In this document: piece by piece, positions 1 to 8,545 of the stretch
How the letters are laid out: each line of letters begins with the position of its first letter
Numbering within the stretch: position 1 is the stretch's first letter
From: Exiguobacterium sp. SL-9
GTDB lineage: Bacteria; Bacillota; Bacilli; Exiguobacteriales; Exiguobacteriaceae
Assembly: GCF_004336985.1 (NCBI RefSeq)
Contig: NZ_SJUO01000006.1
Coordinates: 57,917-121,916 of the forward strand
Length of the DNA: 64,000 nucleotides
Direction: 5' to 3'
Made by a program: the position numbers and the translations under genes
The notes under the pieces: model-generated
Databases searched by the model: none
What the model saw: only the letters and a program-made list of their open reading frames with translations
What the model was told of the DNA's origin: nothing

Positions 1-2
1 TT

Positions 3-482
3 AATAAAAATGAACGACTGAAACAAATGGTCGAGAACGACCGAAAGGTGAACCGGACGGCGCTCTTGCTCACGTTCGCAATTTTAGGGATCGCCTTTTA
101 CTTCATCTTTACTCAAGACATCACGGTCGCGACGTTCGCTGTGATCATCATGGCGACGCAATTGCCGAGCCTCTACCGGGCGTGGCATCGCATGAACTTA
201 CTGCTTACGTTTAATGGTGAGGCGCGCTATCAAAAGTTTGTACGGCTCGAGTTCGGCATCGTGCTCGCGAACGTCATCTTGCTTGGGATCTTTATCGCCA
301 TCGCTTGGGCGATTGAAGGGTCACTCGTCCTCTTCGCAATCATGTTGCTCGCTCTGTTCATCCCATTCATCTTCTTGTCAGTATGGGTGAACCGAAAAAT
401 CGAGTTGATTGACCCGGAGCACGTGACGAATCATGAGCTGCGGACGGCGCATCGCGATGAAGCGAAACGCCAGTTCAAATAA
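3..482 (+). CDS. four-helix membrane protein, 5' partial
   Basis: The reading frame is open to the left window edge. The first ATG (27) has no ribosome binding site and codons upstream of it read as protein (NKNERLKQ), so the real start probably lies outside the window. At least 159 residues are seen. Two hydrophobic helix pairs are separated by a basic loop (RAWHRMN... EARYQKF), and the tail is charged (VNRKIELIDPEHVTNHEL). This layout and tail resemble the proteins at 14433-14891 and 30630-33424, so I place it in the same unnamed family. Function unknown. A 37-aa membrane peptide follows 11 nt downstream and the unit ends in a terminator. Confidence 0.7.
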   Translation, partial: NKNERLKQMVENDRKVNRTALLLTFAILGIAFYFIFTQDITVATFAVIIMATQLPSLYRAWHRMNLLLTFNGEARYQKFVRLEFGIVLANVILLGIFIAIAWAIEGSLVLFAIMLLALFIPFIFLSVWVNRKIELIDPEHVTNHELRTAHRDEAKRQFK

Positions 483-493
483 GGAGGAAGACG

Positions 494-607
494 ATGGACA
501 TGCGAGTGTTGGACATGCTCTGGTCGCTTGGTACCTTTGCTGTCATGTTAGGCGGAATCATTGTGGTACTGAAGCTGATTATCGGAAAATCGAGTTCAGG
601 CGACTAA
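494..607 (+). CDS. 37-aa single-helix membrane peptide
   Basis: A short ORF has an ideal ribosome binding site (AAGGAGG, 7 nt before the ATG) that overlaps the stop region of the preceding membrane protein. The product starts MDMRVLDMLWSLGTFA, has one hydrophobic helix of about 20 residues, and ends in a basic and polar tail (KLIIGKSSSGD). An intrinsic terminator follows directly, making it the last gene of the operon. It may be a small partner or regulator of the upstream membrane protein; that is inference from position only. Confidence 0.65.
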   Translation: MDMRVLDMLWSLGTFAVMLGGIIVVLKLIIGKSSSGD

Positions 608-608
608 A

Positions 609-641
609 AGAAGCATCTGACGTCGTGTCAGATGCTTTTTC
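609..641 (+). terminator. intrinsic terminator
   Basis: A 10-bp perfect stem AGCATCTGAC/GTCAGATGCT is followed by TTTTT, just after the stop codon of the 37-aa peptide gene. It closes the operon that enters from the left edge. Confidence 0.85.
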
Positions 642-727
642 TTATGAAAACATACCTACCAATATACCGCAGATGACCATACCAATCGTATAGAACTTGA
701 AGCGGTGGCGTTCCCAAAACGAGTCGG

Positions 728-1456
728 TCATCGTGTCACCGCCACATCGTTCATTGTTCCTTCGACCATCGTGACGAACGCCTCGTCCGGATCGGTCGTC
801 CCGGAGGCGCGCAACCAGTCTTGGAAGTCGCCTTCATATAACACACGTCCCGCGTGGAGGAAGATGACATGTGCATCAAATTGTGAGAGGTCATGTAGCT
901 GATGGGTCGAGATGAGGCACGTCCGTCCGTCTTGGACGAGACGGTGTAACCGCCGCATGATGTGGATCCGGGATGCCGGGTCGACCCCGCTCGTCGGTTC
1001 GTCGAACAGATAGAGGGAGCGCTTGACCGAGGCAAGTAACGTCACGAATAACCATTTCCGCTCCCCGACCGACATCTTCCCGAGTTTCATCTTCCATAAG
1101 TGTTCGAATAGTTCTTGCTCCCGAGCGGTCGAGAGGCCGTTCACATATGACTCGAGTTTCTTGAAATCGGGACGTTTGGACAACCGTCCGATAAAGTAGG
1201 TGAGGTCTTTGCCGGTCAGTTCATTGTAGTATAGAATATTTTGCGTCAAATAGAGCATGTCTGTCGAGGGGACGAGCGACAACGACGCATGATCAACTGA
1301 GAGTGTGCCGGTCATGCAATCGAACAGTGTTGTCTTCCCGGCACCGTTTTGTCCGATCAAGACGTTCAGCTTATTCGGTTGCAGTGTGAACGAAACACCG
1401 TCGAGCACAGGACGCGTCGCTTTCGGATAGTGATAAGTAAGTTGGTGTACGTGCAT
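728..1456 (-). CDS. ABC transporter ATP-binding protein
   Basis: A 242-aa single nucleotide-binding domain. Walker A is GQNGAGKTT (residues 35-43), the signature loop is a divergent MSVGERK rather than LSGGQ (about 130), Walker B is YLFDEPTSG (about 150), and the H-loop is STHQLHD (about 185). It is cotranscribed with, and 9 nt downstream of, the permease at 1466-2191. Together they look like an ABC-2-type exporter of unknown substrate, and no solute-binding protein is nearby. The divergent signature is typical of small antibiotic or lipid exporter ATPases, but the substrate cannot be inferred. Confidence 0.88.
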   Translation of the reverse strand: MHVHQLTYHYPKATRPVLDGVSFTLQPNKLNVLIGQNGAGKTTLFDCMTGTLSVDHASLSLVPSTDMLYLTQNILYYNELTGKDLTYFIGRLSKRPDFKKLESYVNGLSTAREQELFEHLWKMKLGKMSVGERKWLFVTLLASVKRSLYLFDEPTSGVDPASRIHIMRRLHRLVQDGRTCLISTHQLHDLSQFDAHVIFLHAGRVLYEGDFQDWLRASGTTDPDEAFVTMVEGTMNDVAVTR

Positions 1457-1465
1457 AAGAACCTC

Positions 1466-2191
1466 CTAGCGTGTGATGAGTGAGACGAGACTGAAGCGTT
1501 TCAACGCAATCGCGCCGATGATGAAGTAACCGAGTACGGAAAGGAATGTCGCCCATACTCCAAACGAGAGTTCGACTTGAGTCGTCAGGTGCAGCAATCC
1601 GAGCGCGAATTCATGGAGCGTGTAGAACGGATTGAGGAAGCTGAACCATTGATCAGGTGAGTTGATTGCCAATAAAAAGAGCGGAAACATCAGAATGTTC
1701 GCGAACGTCCCGAGACTCGATACTTTCACTGGAAGTGCCGTGATGGCGACACTAGCAACCGCGAAAGGGATACTCCCAATCAATACGAGTAGAGACGTTG
1801 CAATCAACTTGAACGAGAAGAACCCGTGTACGAATGTGACGACTGTTGTGAATAAAAGCAGACTGATGGAGGCGAATAACAGCTGTGCTAAGATGACGGC
1901 GATGACATACGTCAGTTTGTTCCCGGAAATCATCACGTACGTTTTCATCAGTCCATATTCGCGCATGCGAGCGAGTTCTATACCGACACCGTTCACATAT
2001 GTAGCAAGAATAATATACACCCAGAAATAAGAGAGCCCTGGGTAGTATTCCACTGTCGTCGCTTGGCGGATATCTGAAAACGACTGCGTCAAGGCGATAA
2101 TGAGTGGGATTCCGAGTGTCCAGATGAATGGAATCTTATCGGTGACAACGACTTTGGCGTACATAAAGAAATAACTTGTGATTTGATGCAT
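1466..2191 (-). CDS. ABC transporter permease (ABC-2-like)
   Basis: A 241-aa integral membrane protein with about six hydrophobic segments (e.g. IPFIWTLGIPLIIA near the N-terminus, IATSLLVLIGSIPFAVASVA, LGYFIIGAIAL near the C-terminus). It is the first gene of a two-gene minus-strand operon with the ATPase at 728-1456. The size and helix pattern fit an ABC-2-type exporter subunit, but no family signature was recognised with certainty. The start ATG at 2191 is preceded on the minus strand by a GGGAGGAAG ribosome binding site. Confidence 0.75.
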   Translation of the reverse strand: MHQITSYFFMYAKVVVTDKIPFIWTLGIPLIIALTQSFSDIRQATTVEYYPGLSYFWVYIILATYVNGVGIELARMREYGLMKTYVMISGNKLTYVIAVILAQLLFASISLLLFTTVVTFVHGFFSFKLIATSLLVLIGSIPFAVASVAITALPVKVSSLGTFANILMFPLFLLAINSPDQWFSFLNPFYTLHEFALGLLHLTTQVELSFGVWATFLSVLGYFIIGAIALKRFSLVSLITR

Positions 2192-2283
2192 GGCTTCCTC
2201 CCGATATGTAGTCAGTATTCTAAAGCTTTATGTAGTATACGGAAGAAAATTGTAAAAAGTTTCAAGTTTGAGGCGAATGAAAA

Positions 2284-2319
2284 AAGAGCTCTCATTCAGT
2301 CGTATGAATGAGAGCTCTT
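2284..2319 (-). terminator. intrinsic terminator of crtP
   Basis: A 15-bp perfect stem AAGAGCTCTCATTCA/TGAATGAGAGCTCTT with a 6-nt loop starts 8 bp beyond the crtP stop. On the minus strand it runs into a T tract (2279-2284). It could also stop plus-strand read-through. Confidence 0.85.
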
Positions 2320-2326
2320 CAAGTAT

Positions 2327-3829
2327 TCAGTTCGTGGCAACCCCGTCACGTTTCGCAATCTTATCACTCACTTGCTGGCCGCTCAGTGTCACCATTGGCA
2401 TGCCGCCGCCGGGATTGACCGTGCCGCCGACGAAGTAGAGATTGTCGTACAGATCGCTCTGCTTCTTGTGCTTGAAGCCGCCGTTCCGTTTTTTATCGGC
2501 GACGGTCCCATAAATCGCGCCCCGGTCAGAGCCGTACATGCGCTCGATGTCATGTGGCGTCCAAACGTCGCGCGTCACCGTATGTTCTCGCAGTCCGTCC
2601 AATCCCATCCGCTCGAGCTTGTCGAGGACGCGCTCTTCAAACGCGGCGTACTGTTCAGGTGTGAACGGGTTGTCTTGGATATACGGGATATGCGGCAAAA
2701 TCTTGATGTTCTCGTGCCCGGGCGGTGCTTGTGTCGGGTCGGTCTTATTGACGTTCACCAAGTAAATCGTCGGGTCGTCCGGCAACTCGTGCTGCTCAAA
2801 GATTTTGTCCATCTGTTCATGCAAGTTCTCCGAGAAGAAGAAGTTGTGATGGCCGAGCGCCGGATACTCTTTGTTCACGCCGAGGTGGAGCACGAAACCG
2901 GAACTGGCCGGTTCGTACTTTTCAACGAGCTTGTCGACATATTGCTCGTCCGCTTCGACCATCTTTTGATAGAACGGGATGACTTCCATGTTGGAGACGA
3001 AATAATCGGCTGAGCGGAGTCGTCCATCCTCGAGTTCGATGGCCGTGAGTTGTCCGTTCAACGTATGCGCCCGGATGACGCCTTGACCGGTATGGAGCTT
3101 TACACCAATCTCTTCCGCGAGTTTCGTCAATCCTTCCGCCAGCTTATGCGTGCCACCTTCGACGTACCAGCAGCCTTGGGCGTGCTGCATATAGATCATC
3201 ATGTTGAGAACGGCCGGTGCACTGTACGGGGATGAGCCGACGTATTTCACGTAATATGACAGCATCGTCCGTAAATGCGGGTTATTGATCCGTTTCGCAA
3301 TCCCATCATACATCGTTGACGTCAAATCAAATCCGAACAACGTCGAGAAGAGGCCCGTCTGTGCGACTGCTTCACGAGGCGATTCGAACCCTTCTTTTAA
3401 GTACGCCTTCTCCGTCGTGTGGTAGATACGTTCAGCATACTTCAACAGCTCGCGATACTCGTACATGTCTTTACGTGACAGTGTCGGGTTGGCGCGCTCC
3501 ATCACGTCCAAGTCATGATAGAGATCGAGCACGGTGCCATCCGGGAAGAACGAGCGCCACTCAAGGTCGAGCCGTTTGATTGGCACGTAGTCTTCCATCC
3601 GCTTGCCGCTGCCTTTGAACAACTTCTCAAAAATCTGTGGCATCGTTAAAATCGACGGACCGAGGTCAAAGCCGAAGCCGTCTTGTTCGAGCCGATTCAC
3701 TTTCCCGCCGATATGGTCGTTCTTTTCGTATAAGGAGACGTCGTACCCTTTTTGTGCGAGTGAGATGGCCGCCGAAATCCCCCCAAGCCCTCCACCGATC
3801 ACAATCACCGATTTGTTCACGTTTTGCAT
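2327..3829 (-). CDS. crtP: 4,4'-diaponeurosporene oxygenase (CrtP/CrtNb-type)
   Basis: A 500-aa FAD-dependent amine-oxidase-fold enzyme of the phytoene-desaturase family. The N-terminal dinucleotide-binding motif is GGGLGG (12-17) followed by the acidic end of strand 2 (LYEKND). Long stretches follow staphylococcal CrtP, which oxidises the terminal methyl groups of diaponeurosporene in C30 carotenoid synthesis: GFGFDLGPSILTMP, WRSFFPDGT, KYVGSS, EPASSG and LPDDPTIYLVN. The C-terminal FAD motif is YFVGGTVNPGGGMPM. It probably acts at the cytoplasmic membrane in making the orange pigment typical of Exiguobacterium. No other crt gene is in the window, so the rest of the pathway must be elsewhere. 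Confidence 0.92.
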   Translation of the reverse strand: MQNVNKSVIVIGGGLGGISAAISLAQKGYDVSLYEKNDHIGGKVNRLEQDGFGFDLGPSILTMPQIFEKLFKGSGKRMEDYVPIKRLDLEWRSFFPDGTVLDLYHDLDVMERANPTLSRKDMYEYRELLKYAERIYHTTEKAYLKEGFESPREAVAQTGLFSTLFGFDLTSTMYDGIAKRINNPHLRTMLSYYVKYVGSSPYSAPAVLNMMIYMQHAQGCWYVEGGTHKLAEGLTKLAEEIGVKLHTGQGVIRAHTLNGQLTAIELEDGRLRSADYFVSNMEVIPFYQKMVEADEQYVDKLVEKYEPASSGFVLHLGVNKEYPALGHHNFFFSENLHEQMDKIFEQHELPDDPTIYLVNVNKTDPTQAPPGHENIKILPHIPYIQDNPFTPEQYAAFEERVLDKLERMGLDGLREHTVTRDVWTPHDIERMYGSDRGAIYGTVADKKRNGGFKHKKQSDLYDNLYFVGGTVNPGGGMPMVTLSGQQVSDKIAKRDGVATN

Positions 3830-3919
3830 ATGTGTCTCGCCCTTCTTCCATCATGTATTTTTTAATCTTAAGTATGAAAGCGTAATGGTCTACTCTAACA
3901 GTTTGCCATCACGTCTCTT

Positions 3920-3944
3920 ATTCCCTGCTTCGTGATGTATGAAC
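3920..3944 (-). promoter_or_regulatory. possible sigma-B-type promoter for crtP
   Basis: Read on the minus strand the site is GTTCAT, 13 nt, GGGAAT, about 90 nt before the crtP start. Each hexamer differs from the Bacillus sigma-B consensus (GTTTAA and GGGTAT). Carotenoid genes of Staphylococcus are sigma-B controlled, which makes the match attractive, but it rests on short sequences only. Confidence 0.3.
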
Positions 3945-4062
3945 ACGCATATCGCGCGTGAATGTACAAAAACAACTCGACCTTCATTCGTCGAAGCCTG
4001 TTTATACTTTGTTTACATCTTCTGATTATCCTTTAGGTACAACCAAAAGGAGGAATACACAG

Positions 4063-4701
4063 ATGAAACAGAAATGGAAATGGGGCCTCGGGATCGGGGT
4101 ATTGGCGATTGCATTAGGGGCAGGCGTCGCGTTGATGCCACAGTCGGTCGAATATAAGACAGAGGCCGTATCGGTCGAGACGATTGAGAATGTATATACG
4201 TTCGCGGGACAAGTGACGAGCGTCGAAGAGAGAATGGGTACGCTGTTCGTCGATGAACGAGATGTCGGTAAAGTCGAGGAAGGAGATCCACTGACGATTT
4301 ATGTGAGTGCGCTCGATCGCGAGGTAGATGGAACGATTGAATCGATTGCAGACGAGGCGGAGCGGATGACGACACCGGGTGCATCGGCACGGTATGCGAT
4401 GGACGTCGAACTACCAGAGATGGATGGTATGCGCAACGGGATGACGCTTGAAGGCTCCGTCGTCGCTGCCCGTGCCGAAGAAGCGGACACACTCTCACTC
4501 GACAGCATCACGTTCGAAGAGGAGGACGCATACGTGTACGTCGAAGGAGACGACGGTCCGATCAAACGACAAGTCGAGCTCGGCATCACGGACGGTAGCC
4601 GTGTCGAAATCAAGGATGGATTGGACGCAGACCGTGTCTTATTGCTTGATGAAGCGACGAGCGGCGGATTGATGCCGCCACGAATCGGAGGTGCCCAATG
4701 A
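4063..4701 (+). CDS. short membrane-fusion (adaptor) protein of a MacAB-like exporter
   Basis: The start at 4063 is chosen because AAAAGGAGG lies 9 nt upstream; an upstream extension of the frame to 3958 has no ribosome binding site. The 212-aa product has an N-terminal membrane anchor (WGLGIGVLAIALGAGVALM) and then beta-rich extracytoplasmic sequence. The C-terminal half resembles the membrane-proximal domain of efflux adaptors (VELGITDGSRVEIKDGL). It lacks the long coiled-coil and lipoyl halves seen in MacA or YknX. It overlaps the ATPase gene by 4 bp and is the first gene of an adaptor-ATPase-permease operon that continues into a two-component system. Confidence 0.7.
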   Translation: MKQKWKWGLGIGVLAIALGAGVALMPQSVEYKTEAVSVETIENVYTFAGQVTSVEERMGTLFVDERDVGKVEEGDPLTIYVSALDREVDGTIESIADEAERMTTPGASARYAMDVELPEMDGMRNGMTLEGSVVAARAEEADTLSLDSITFEEEDAYVYVEGDDGPIKRQVELGITDGSRVEIKDGLDADRVLLLDEATSGGLMPPRIGGAQ

Positions 4702-5381
4702 CTTTCATTGAAGTAGAGGCGCTCACGAAAACGTATGGATTGGGCGACAATGCGCAGACCGTCTTACGTGGAATCGACCTCGAGATTCAAGAAGGAGAGT
4801 TTGTCGCCATCCTTGGGCCGTCTGGGTCCGGCAAGTCGACGCTCATGAACATTCTCGGTTGTTTGGATGGCTATACGAGCGGGCGATACCGATTCGGTGA
4901 CAAGGACGTGACGGGACTATCCGAGACCGAGCTATCGTTGTTTCGCAACAAACAAATCGGCTTCATCTTTCAACAGTTCAATTTGCTGCCCCGTCTATCC
5001 GCCTACTCGAACGTCGAACTGCCCTTGATTTATCAGCGCAGCTCGAAGGCAGACCGCCAAGTGCGCACGAAGCAGATGCTCACGCGCGTCGGACTCGGCG
5101 ATAAGATCGACGCTTTCCCGAACCAACTGTCCGGCGGGCAACAACAGCGGGTTGCCATCGCGCGTGCGTTAGTGACGAATCCGTCATTACTGTTGGCCGA
5201 TGAGCCGACCGGTGCGCTCGATCAAGCGAACGGGCGTCAAATCATGGAGCTGTTCCATGACCTGCACGCCGAAGGGAAGACAATTATCATGATCACGCAC
5301 GACATCGATATCGCGAGAGAAGCGACACGCATCGTCCATGTACGGGACGGGAAGATTGAAAAGGAGGAACGGGTACGATGA
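4698..5381 (+). CDS. MacB/LolD-type ABC transporter ATP-binding protein
   Basis: A 227-aa ATPase with all canonical motifs: Walker [10 protein letters not shown] (about 41), Q-loop [20 protein letters not shown], signature LSGGQQQR, Walker [13 protein letters not shown], and H-loop TH. The Q-loop and signature sequences are characteristic of the MacB/LolD/FtsE group of mechanotransmission ABC systems. The ATG overlaps the adaptor stop and the stop overlaps the permease start, so translation is coupled. It powers the permease at 5378-6529. Confidence 0.93.
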   Translation: MTFIEVEALTKTYGLGDNAQTVLRGIDLEIQEGEFVAILGPSGSGKSTLMNILGCLDGYTSGRYRFGDKDVTGLSETELSLFRNKQIGFIFQQFNLLPRLSAYSNVELPLIYQRSSKADRQVRTKQMLTRVGLGDKIDAFPNQLSGGQQQRVAIARALVTNPSLLLADEPTGALDQANGRQIMELFHDLHAEGKTIIMITHDIDIAREATRIVHVRDGKIEKEERVR

Positions 5382-6529
5382 TTCGAGAAAATATACGCAT
5401 GGCCTGGTTGACGGTCATCAGTCATAAGATGCGTTCCTTCTTGACGATTCTCGGAATCGTTATTGGGACGGCGTCCATCATCGCTTTGATGACGATCATC
5501 TCAGGGGTGACCGATTCCATCAATGAAGAAGTGGCGACGTTCGGGGCGGACCGGATGACCGTTCAAATCGAAGACGCGAGCAAGAGCGGTGTCAGTGTCG
5601 CTGAACTCGAGCGGCTCGAAGCCATCGACGGGGTCCGCTCTGTATCGCCGACGACGACACAACAGACAGACGTCTATGTGACAGCACAGACATCGACGCA
5701 GTCGGTAGTCGGCAAGAGTGATACCTATTTCGATGATTCGACCGTCGCGACCGGTCGTGGTCTCACACCGGTCGACCTCGAGCAACAGACGCACGTCGCC
5801 TTGCTTGGGGACACGCTGGCCAAAGAAGCATTCCCGACGACTTCACCGCTCGGAGAGACGATTGTCGTAGGTGGCATTCGTTATACCGTCGTCGGAACAC
5901 TCGCCCCGTCATCTGAATTTTCGATGTCGACCGATGAGGCGATCGTCATCCCGGTGACGACCGCACTCCAACAGTTCCATCAAAACACAATCGCCTCATT
6001 CGATATTTACACCGAAGCCGGACAATCGGAGACGGTGAACGAAGCAGTGACGCAACAATTGACGACCGCCTTCAATGGTCGTGACACGTTTACCGTTACG
6101 AGCTTTGAGGACGCGCTCGCCTCGATTGATCAAATCAATGCCTTGCTCAGTATGCTACTCGTCGGCATCGCCTCCATCTCACTCCTCGTCGGTGGGATTG
6201 GGATCATGAACATGATGCTCGTTTCCGTGACGGAACGAACGAGCGAAATTGGCTTACGAAAAGCGCTAGGGGCGACACCGGGGAAGATTCGCCAACAGTT
6301 CTTGTTCGAATCAGTCCTATTGTCGCTGCTTGGTGGATTCATCGGCGTGGTCGTGGGCGGACTGCTCGCATTTGGATTGACGCTCGTCATGGGCGTACCG
6401 TTCACACTCGCCAGTTCGACAATCGGGCTTGCACTCGGGTTCTCGATTCTGATTGGCGTCGTCTTCGGCTATATTCCAGCTCGGAAGGCGTCGAATTTAC
6501 AACCGATTGAAGCATTACGAAACGCTTAA
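5378..6529 (+). CDS. MacB-like ABC transporter permease
   Basis: A 383-aa protein with the MacB architecture: N-terminal helix (MRSFLTILGIVIGTASIIALM), a large extracytoplasmic domain of about 220 residues rich in Thr and Ser, then three C-terminal helices in the FtsX-like domain. The latter includes the hallmark GGIGIMNMMLVSVTERTSEI and GLRKALGA. The operon order adaptor-ATPase-permease suggests export of a peptide or antibiotic, or relief of envelope stress. The two-component system that follows 18 bp later probably controls it. Confidence 0.92.
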   Translation: MIRENIRMAWLTVISHKMRSFLTILGIVIGTASIIALMTIISGVTDSINEEVATFGADRMTVQIEDASKSGVSVAELERLEAIDGVRSVSPTTTQQTDVYVTAQTSTQSVVGKSDTYFDDSTVATGRGLTPVDLEQQTHVALLGDTLAKEAFPTTSPLGETIVVGGIRYTVVGTLAPSSEFSMSTDEAIVIPVTTALQQFHQNTIASFDIYTEAGQSETVNEAVTQQLTTAFNGRDTFTVTSFEDALASIDQINALLSMLLVGIASISLLVGGIGIMNMMLVSVTERTSEIGLRKALGATPGKIRQQFLFESVLLSLLGGFIGVVVGGLLAFGLTLVMGVPFTLASSTIGLALGFSILIGVVFGYIPARKASNLQPIEALRNA

Positions 6530-6547
6530 GGAAAGCAGGGGTTCACG

Positions 6548-7222
6548 ATGGTCACCATTCTACTGGTCGAAGATGATCCGGCGCTCGGGGGTCTATTACA
6601 CGAATATTTGACGACGTCGGGTTACCGCGTCCATTTGGCAGTGGACGGGGAAGAGGCATTGGACGTGCTCGAACGGGAACCGATCGATCTGATGGTGACC
6701 GACGTCATGATGCCTCGGCTCGATGGCCGCGAATTGACGGAGCAATTGCGCGATGCCGGATACACGTTCCCGATTTTAATGTTGACTGCGCTCGAAACGT
6801 TGCCGGATAAGAAGAAAGGGTTCCGGGCCGGGGCTGACGATTATCTCGTCAAACCGGTCGATTTGGAAGAACTCGAACTTCGCATCGAGGCGATGCTCCG
6901 GCGGGCCAACATCTACCGGGAGCATCAGATTCAATTGAACGACTGCGTGTTGGATGAGAGTTCACTCACCGTGGTCACGCCGTCCGAGACGATTGAAGTG
7001 GCGAAGAAAGAGTTCGAGTTGCTGTTCTATCTGGCGACGCACTTGAACCAAGTGTTCACAAGACAACAGTTGCTCGATCGGATTTGGGGCTATGAGACGG
7101 AGAGTGACGTGCGAACAATCGATGTCCATATCAATCGTTTGCGCAGTCGCCTGAAACATGTCGAGGCGTTCCAAATCAGTACGGCTTGGGGTCTTGGTTA
7201 CCGGTTGGAGTTGAAGTCATGA
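6548..7222 (+). CDS. OmpR-family response regulator
   Basis: A 224-aa protein. The receiver domain has acidic residues ED (8-10), phospho-acceptor D52 (MVTDVMMP) and conserved K in YLVKPVD. The C-terminal winged helix has typical OmpR-type recognition sequence (VRTIDVHINRLRSRLK). It follows the MacB-like permease by 18 bp and overlaps its kinase by 4 bp (ATGA), so the exporter operon and its sensor system are one transcription unit. It is likely to bind its own operon promoter upstream of 4063. Confidence 0.93.
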   Translation: MVTILLVEDDPALGGLLHEYLTTSGYRVHLAVDGEEALDVLEREPIDLMVTDVMMPRLDGRELTEQLRDAGYTFPILMLTALETLPDKKKGFRAGADDYLVKPVDLEELELRIEAMLRRANIYREHQIQLNDCVLDESSLTVVTPSETIEVAKKEFELLFYLATHLNQVFTRQQLLDRIWGYETESDVRTIDVHINRLRSRLKHVEAFQISTAWGLGYRLELKS

Positions 7223-8529
7223 AGCGATTCCTCAGTTCAATCTATGGCCGTTTCCTCATCATCTTCTTCGGCCTGTTGCTCATCCCGATTCTGTTGACAT
7301 TGACGCTCTTTTTGACGTTCCAATTCAACTCGTTGACGACGCAAGTCGAGACGATGCTCGTCGAACGGGCCGACAGCATGCGGACGGCATCCGAACGCTA
7401 TGAGCTCGGGGCCGATGAGGTCGTCGAACTGTTTTCGGAACAGACGCTCGTCATGGCGACGAAACGATACGAGACCGATGCTTGGTCCGTATCCGAACGT
7501 GCTCGCCTGGAACGGGGAGACGTGTTGACCGTTCGCGATGAACGGTTGCCTGCAGTCGCATTGTTGATTGACGAGACGATTGTGACGTTGACGCCGAATG
7601 CGGAGGACAACCCGATTTCGATTTTCCGTGACTTGTCACTTCAGACGCTGCTGCTCACGGCGCTCGTCTCGAGCGGGTTCGTGTTACTCGCGGTTCGTCT
7701 CATGACGCGTCGAATCGACCGGGTGACGGAAGCGGCGAGCCGGGTCGCCTCAGGTGATTTAACGGTGCGGGTCCAAGACGGTGGGAATGATGAGATTGGC
7801 AAGTTGGCCAGCCAATTCAATCAAATGACCGAGACGCTCGCAACGAATGAGTCGAAGAATGAGGAATTGACGTCGATCATGGCTCACGAGTTCAAGACGC
7901 CCGTCGCCTCGATTCTCGGGTATGCGACGATGTTGAAACGAAACGACGTCTCGTCCGAGAAACGAATCGATTATGCGACGATGATTGAACAGGAAGGGAA
8001 GCGGCTGTCGCGATTGTCTCGCGATTTACTTCGTCTGGCCAAACTCGATCACACGGTCGTCGGCTTAGACCTGGCCAGTTTCTCGCTCACCGAACAGATT
8101 CGGGAGAGTATCTTATCATTCGAGCGCGAATCGACCCGGAAACGGCTGAAGTGGGTCGTTGATTTGGATGAAGTCGATATGGTCGGGGATGCCGGGTTAC
8201 TGCAACAAGTGTGGATGAACTTGCTTCAGAATGCGATGACCCATGCCTACGAGGACGGGAAGGTGCAAGTCCGCTTGATGCAGACGTCCGAAGCAATCGT
8301 ATTTGAGATTGAGGACGAGGGGGAAGGGATGACCCCGGATCAAGTGGATCGCATATACGAACGGTTTTACCAGGCCGATAGTTCGAGACATCAAGGTGGC
8401 TCGGGACTCGGCATGGCGATCGTTCAAAAGATTGTCACGTTGCATGGTGGACAGATTCAGGTGAATAGTGAGGTGCAGGTCGGAACGACGGTGACCGTCA
8501 CGCTGCCGCTTCGAAGAGACAGGTTATGA
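7219..8529 (+). CDS. sensor histidine kinase
   Basis: The start at 7219 is set by the ATGA overlap with the regulator; the frame extends upstream without a better site. The 436-aa protein has TM1 (FLIIFFGLLLIPILLTLTLFL), an extracytoplasmic loop of about 110 residues, TM2, a HAMP domain (RVASGDLTVRVQDGGNDEIG), a HisKA box with the phosphorylated His in IMAHEFKTP, and HATPase boxes (NLLQNAMTHA, DEGEGM, GGSGLGMAIV). It partners the adjacent regulator. The sizeable sensor loop argues for an external ligand rather than transporter-coupled sensing. Confidence 0.93.
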   Translation: MKRFLSSIYGRFLIIFFGLLLIPILLTLTLFLTFQFNSLTTQVETMLVERADSMRTASERYELGADEVVELFSEQTLVMATKRYETDAWSVSERARLERGDVLTVRDERLPAVALLIDETIVTLTPNAEDNPISIFRDLSLQTLLLTALVSSGFVLLAVRLMTRRIDRVTEAASRVASGDLTVRVQDGGNDEIGKLASQFNQMTETLATNESKNEELTSIMAHEFKTPVASILGYATMLKRNDVSSEKRIDYATMIEQEGKRLSRLSRDLLRLAKLDHTVVGLDLASFSLTEQIRESILSFERESTRKRLKWVVDLDEVDMVGDAGLLQQVWMNLLQNAMTHAYEDGKVQVRLMQTSEAIVFEIEDEGEGMTPDQVDRIYERFYQADSSRHQGGSGLGMAIVQKIVTLHGGQIQVNSEVQVGTTVTVTLPLRRDRL

Positions 8530-8545
8530 TGACCTGTCTCTTTTT
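8516..8545 (+). terminator. intrinsic terminator overlapping the kinase stop codon
   Basis: Stem GAGACAGGT/ACCTGTCTC followed by TTTTT. The last kinase codons form the left arm. It ends the 4063-8529 operon and reaches the end of the convergent TetR gene. Confidence 0.85.

Noticed and set aside
2372..3013. A 213-codon plus-strand ORF
   Set aside because: Antisense to crtP, which has strong family matches along its full length.
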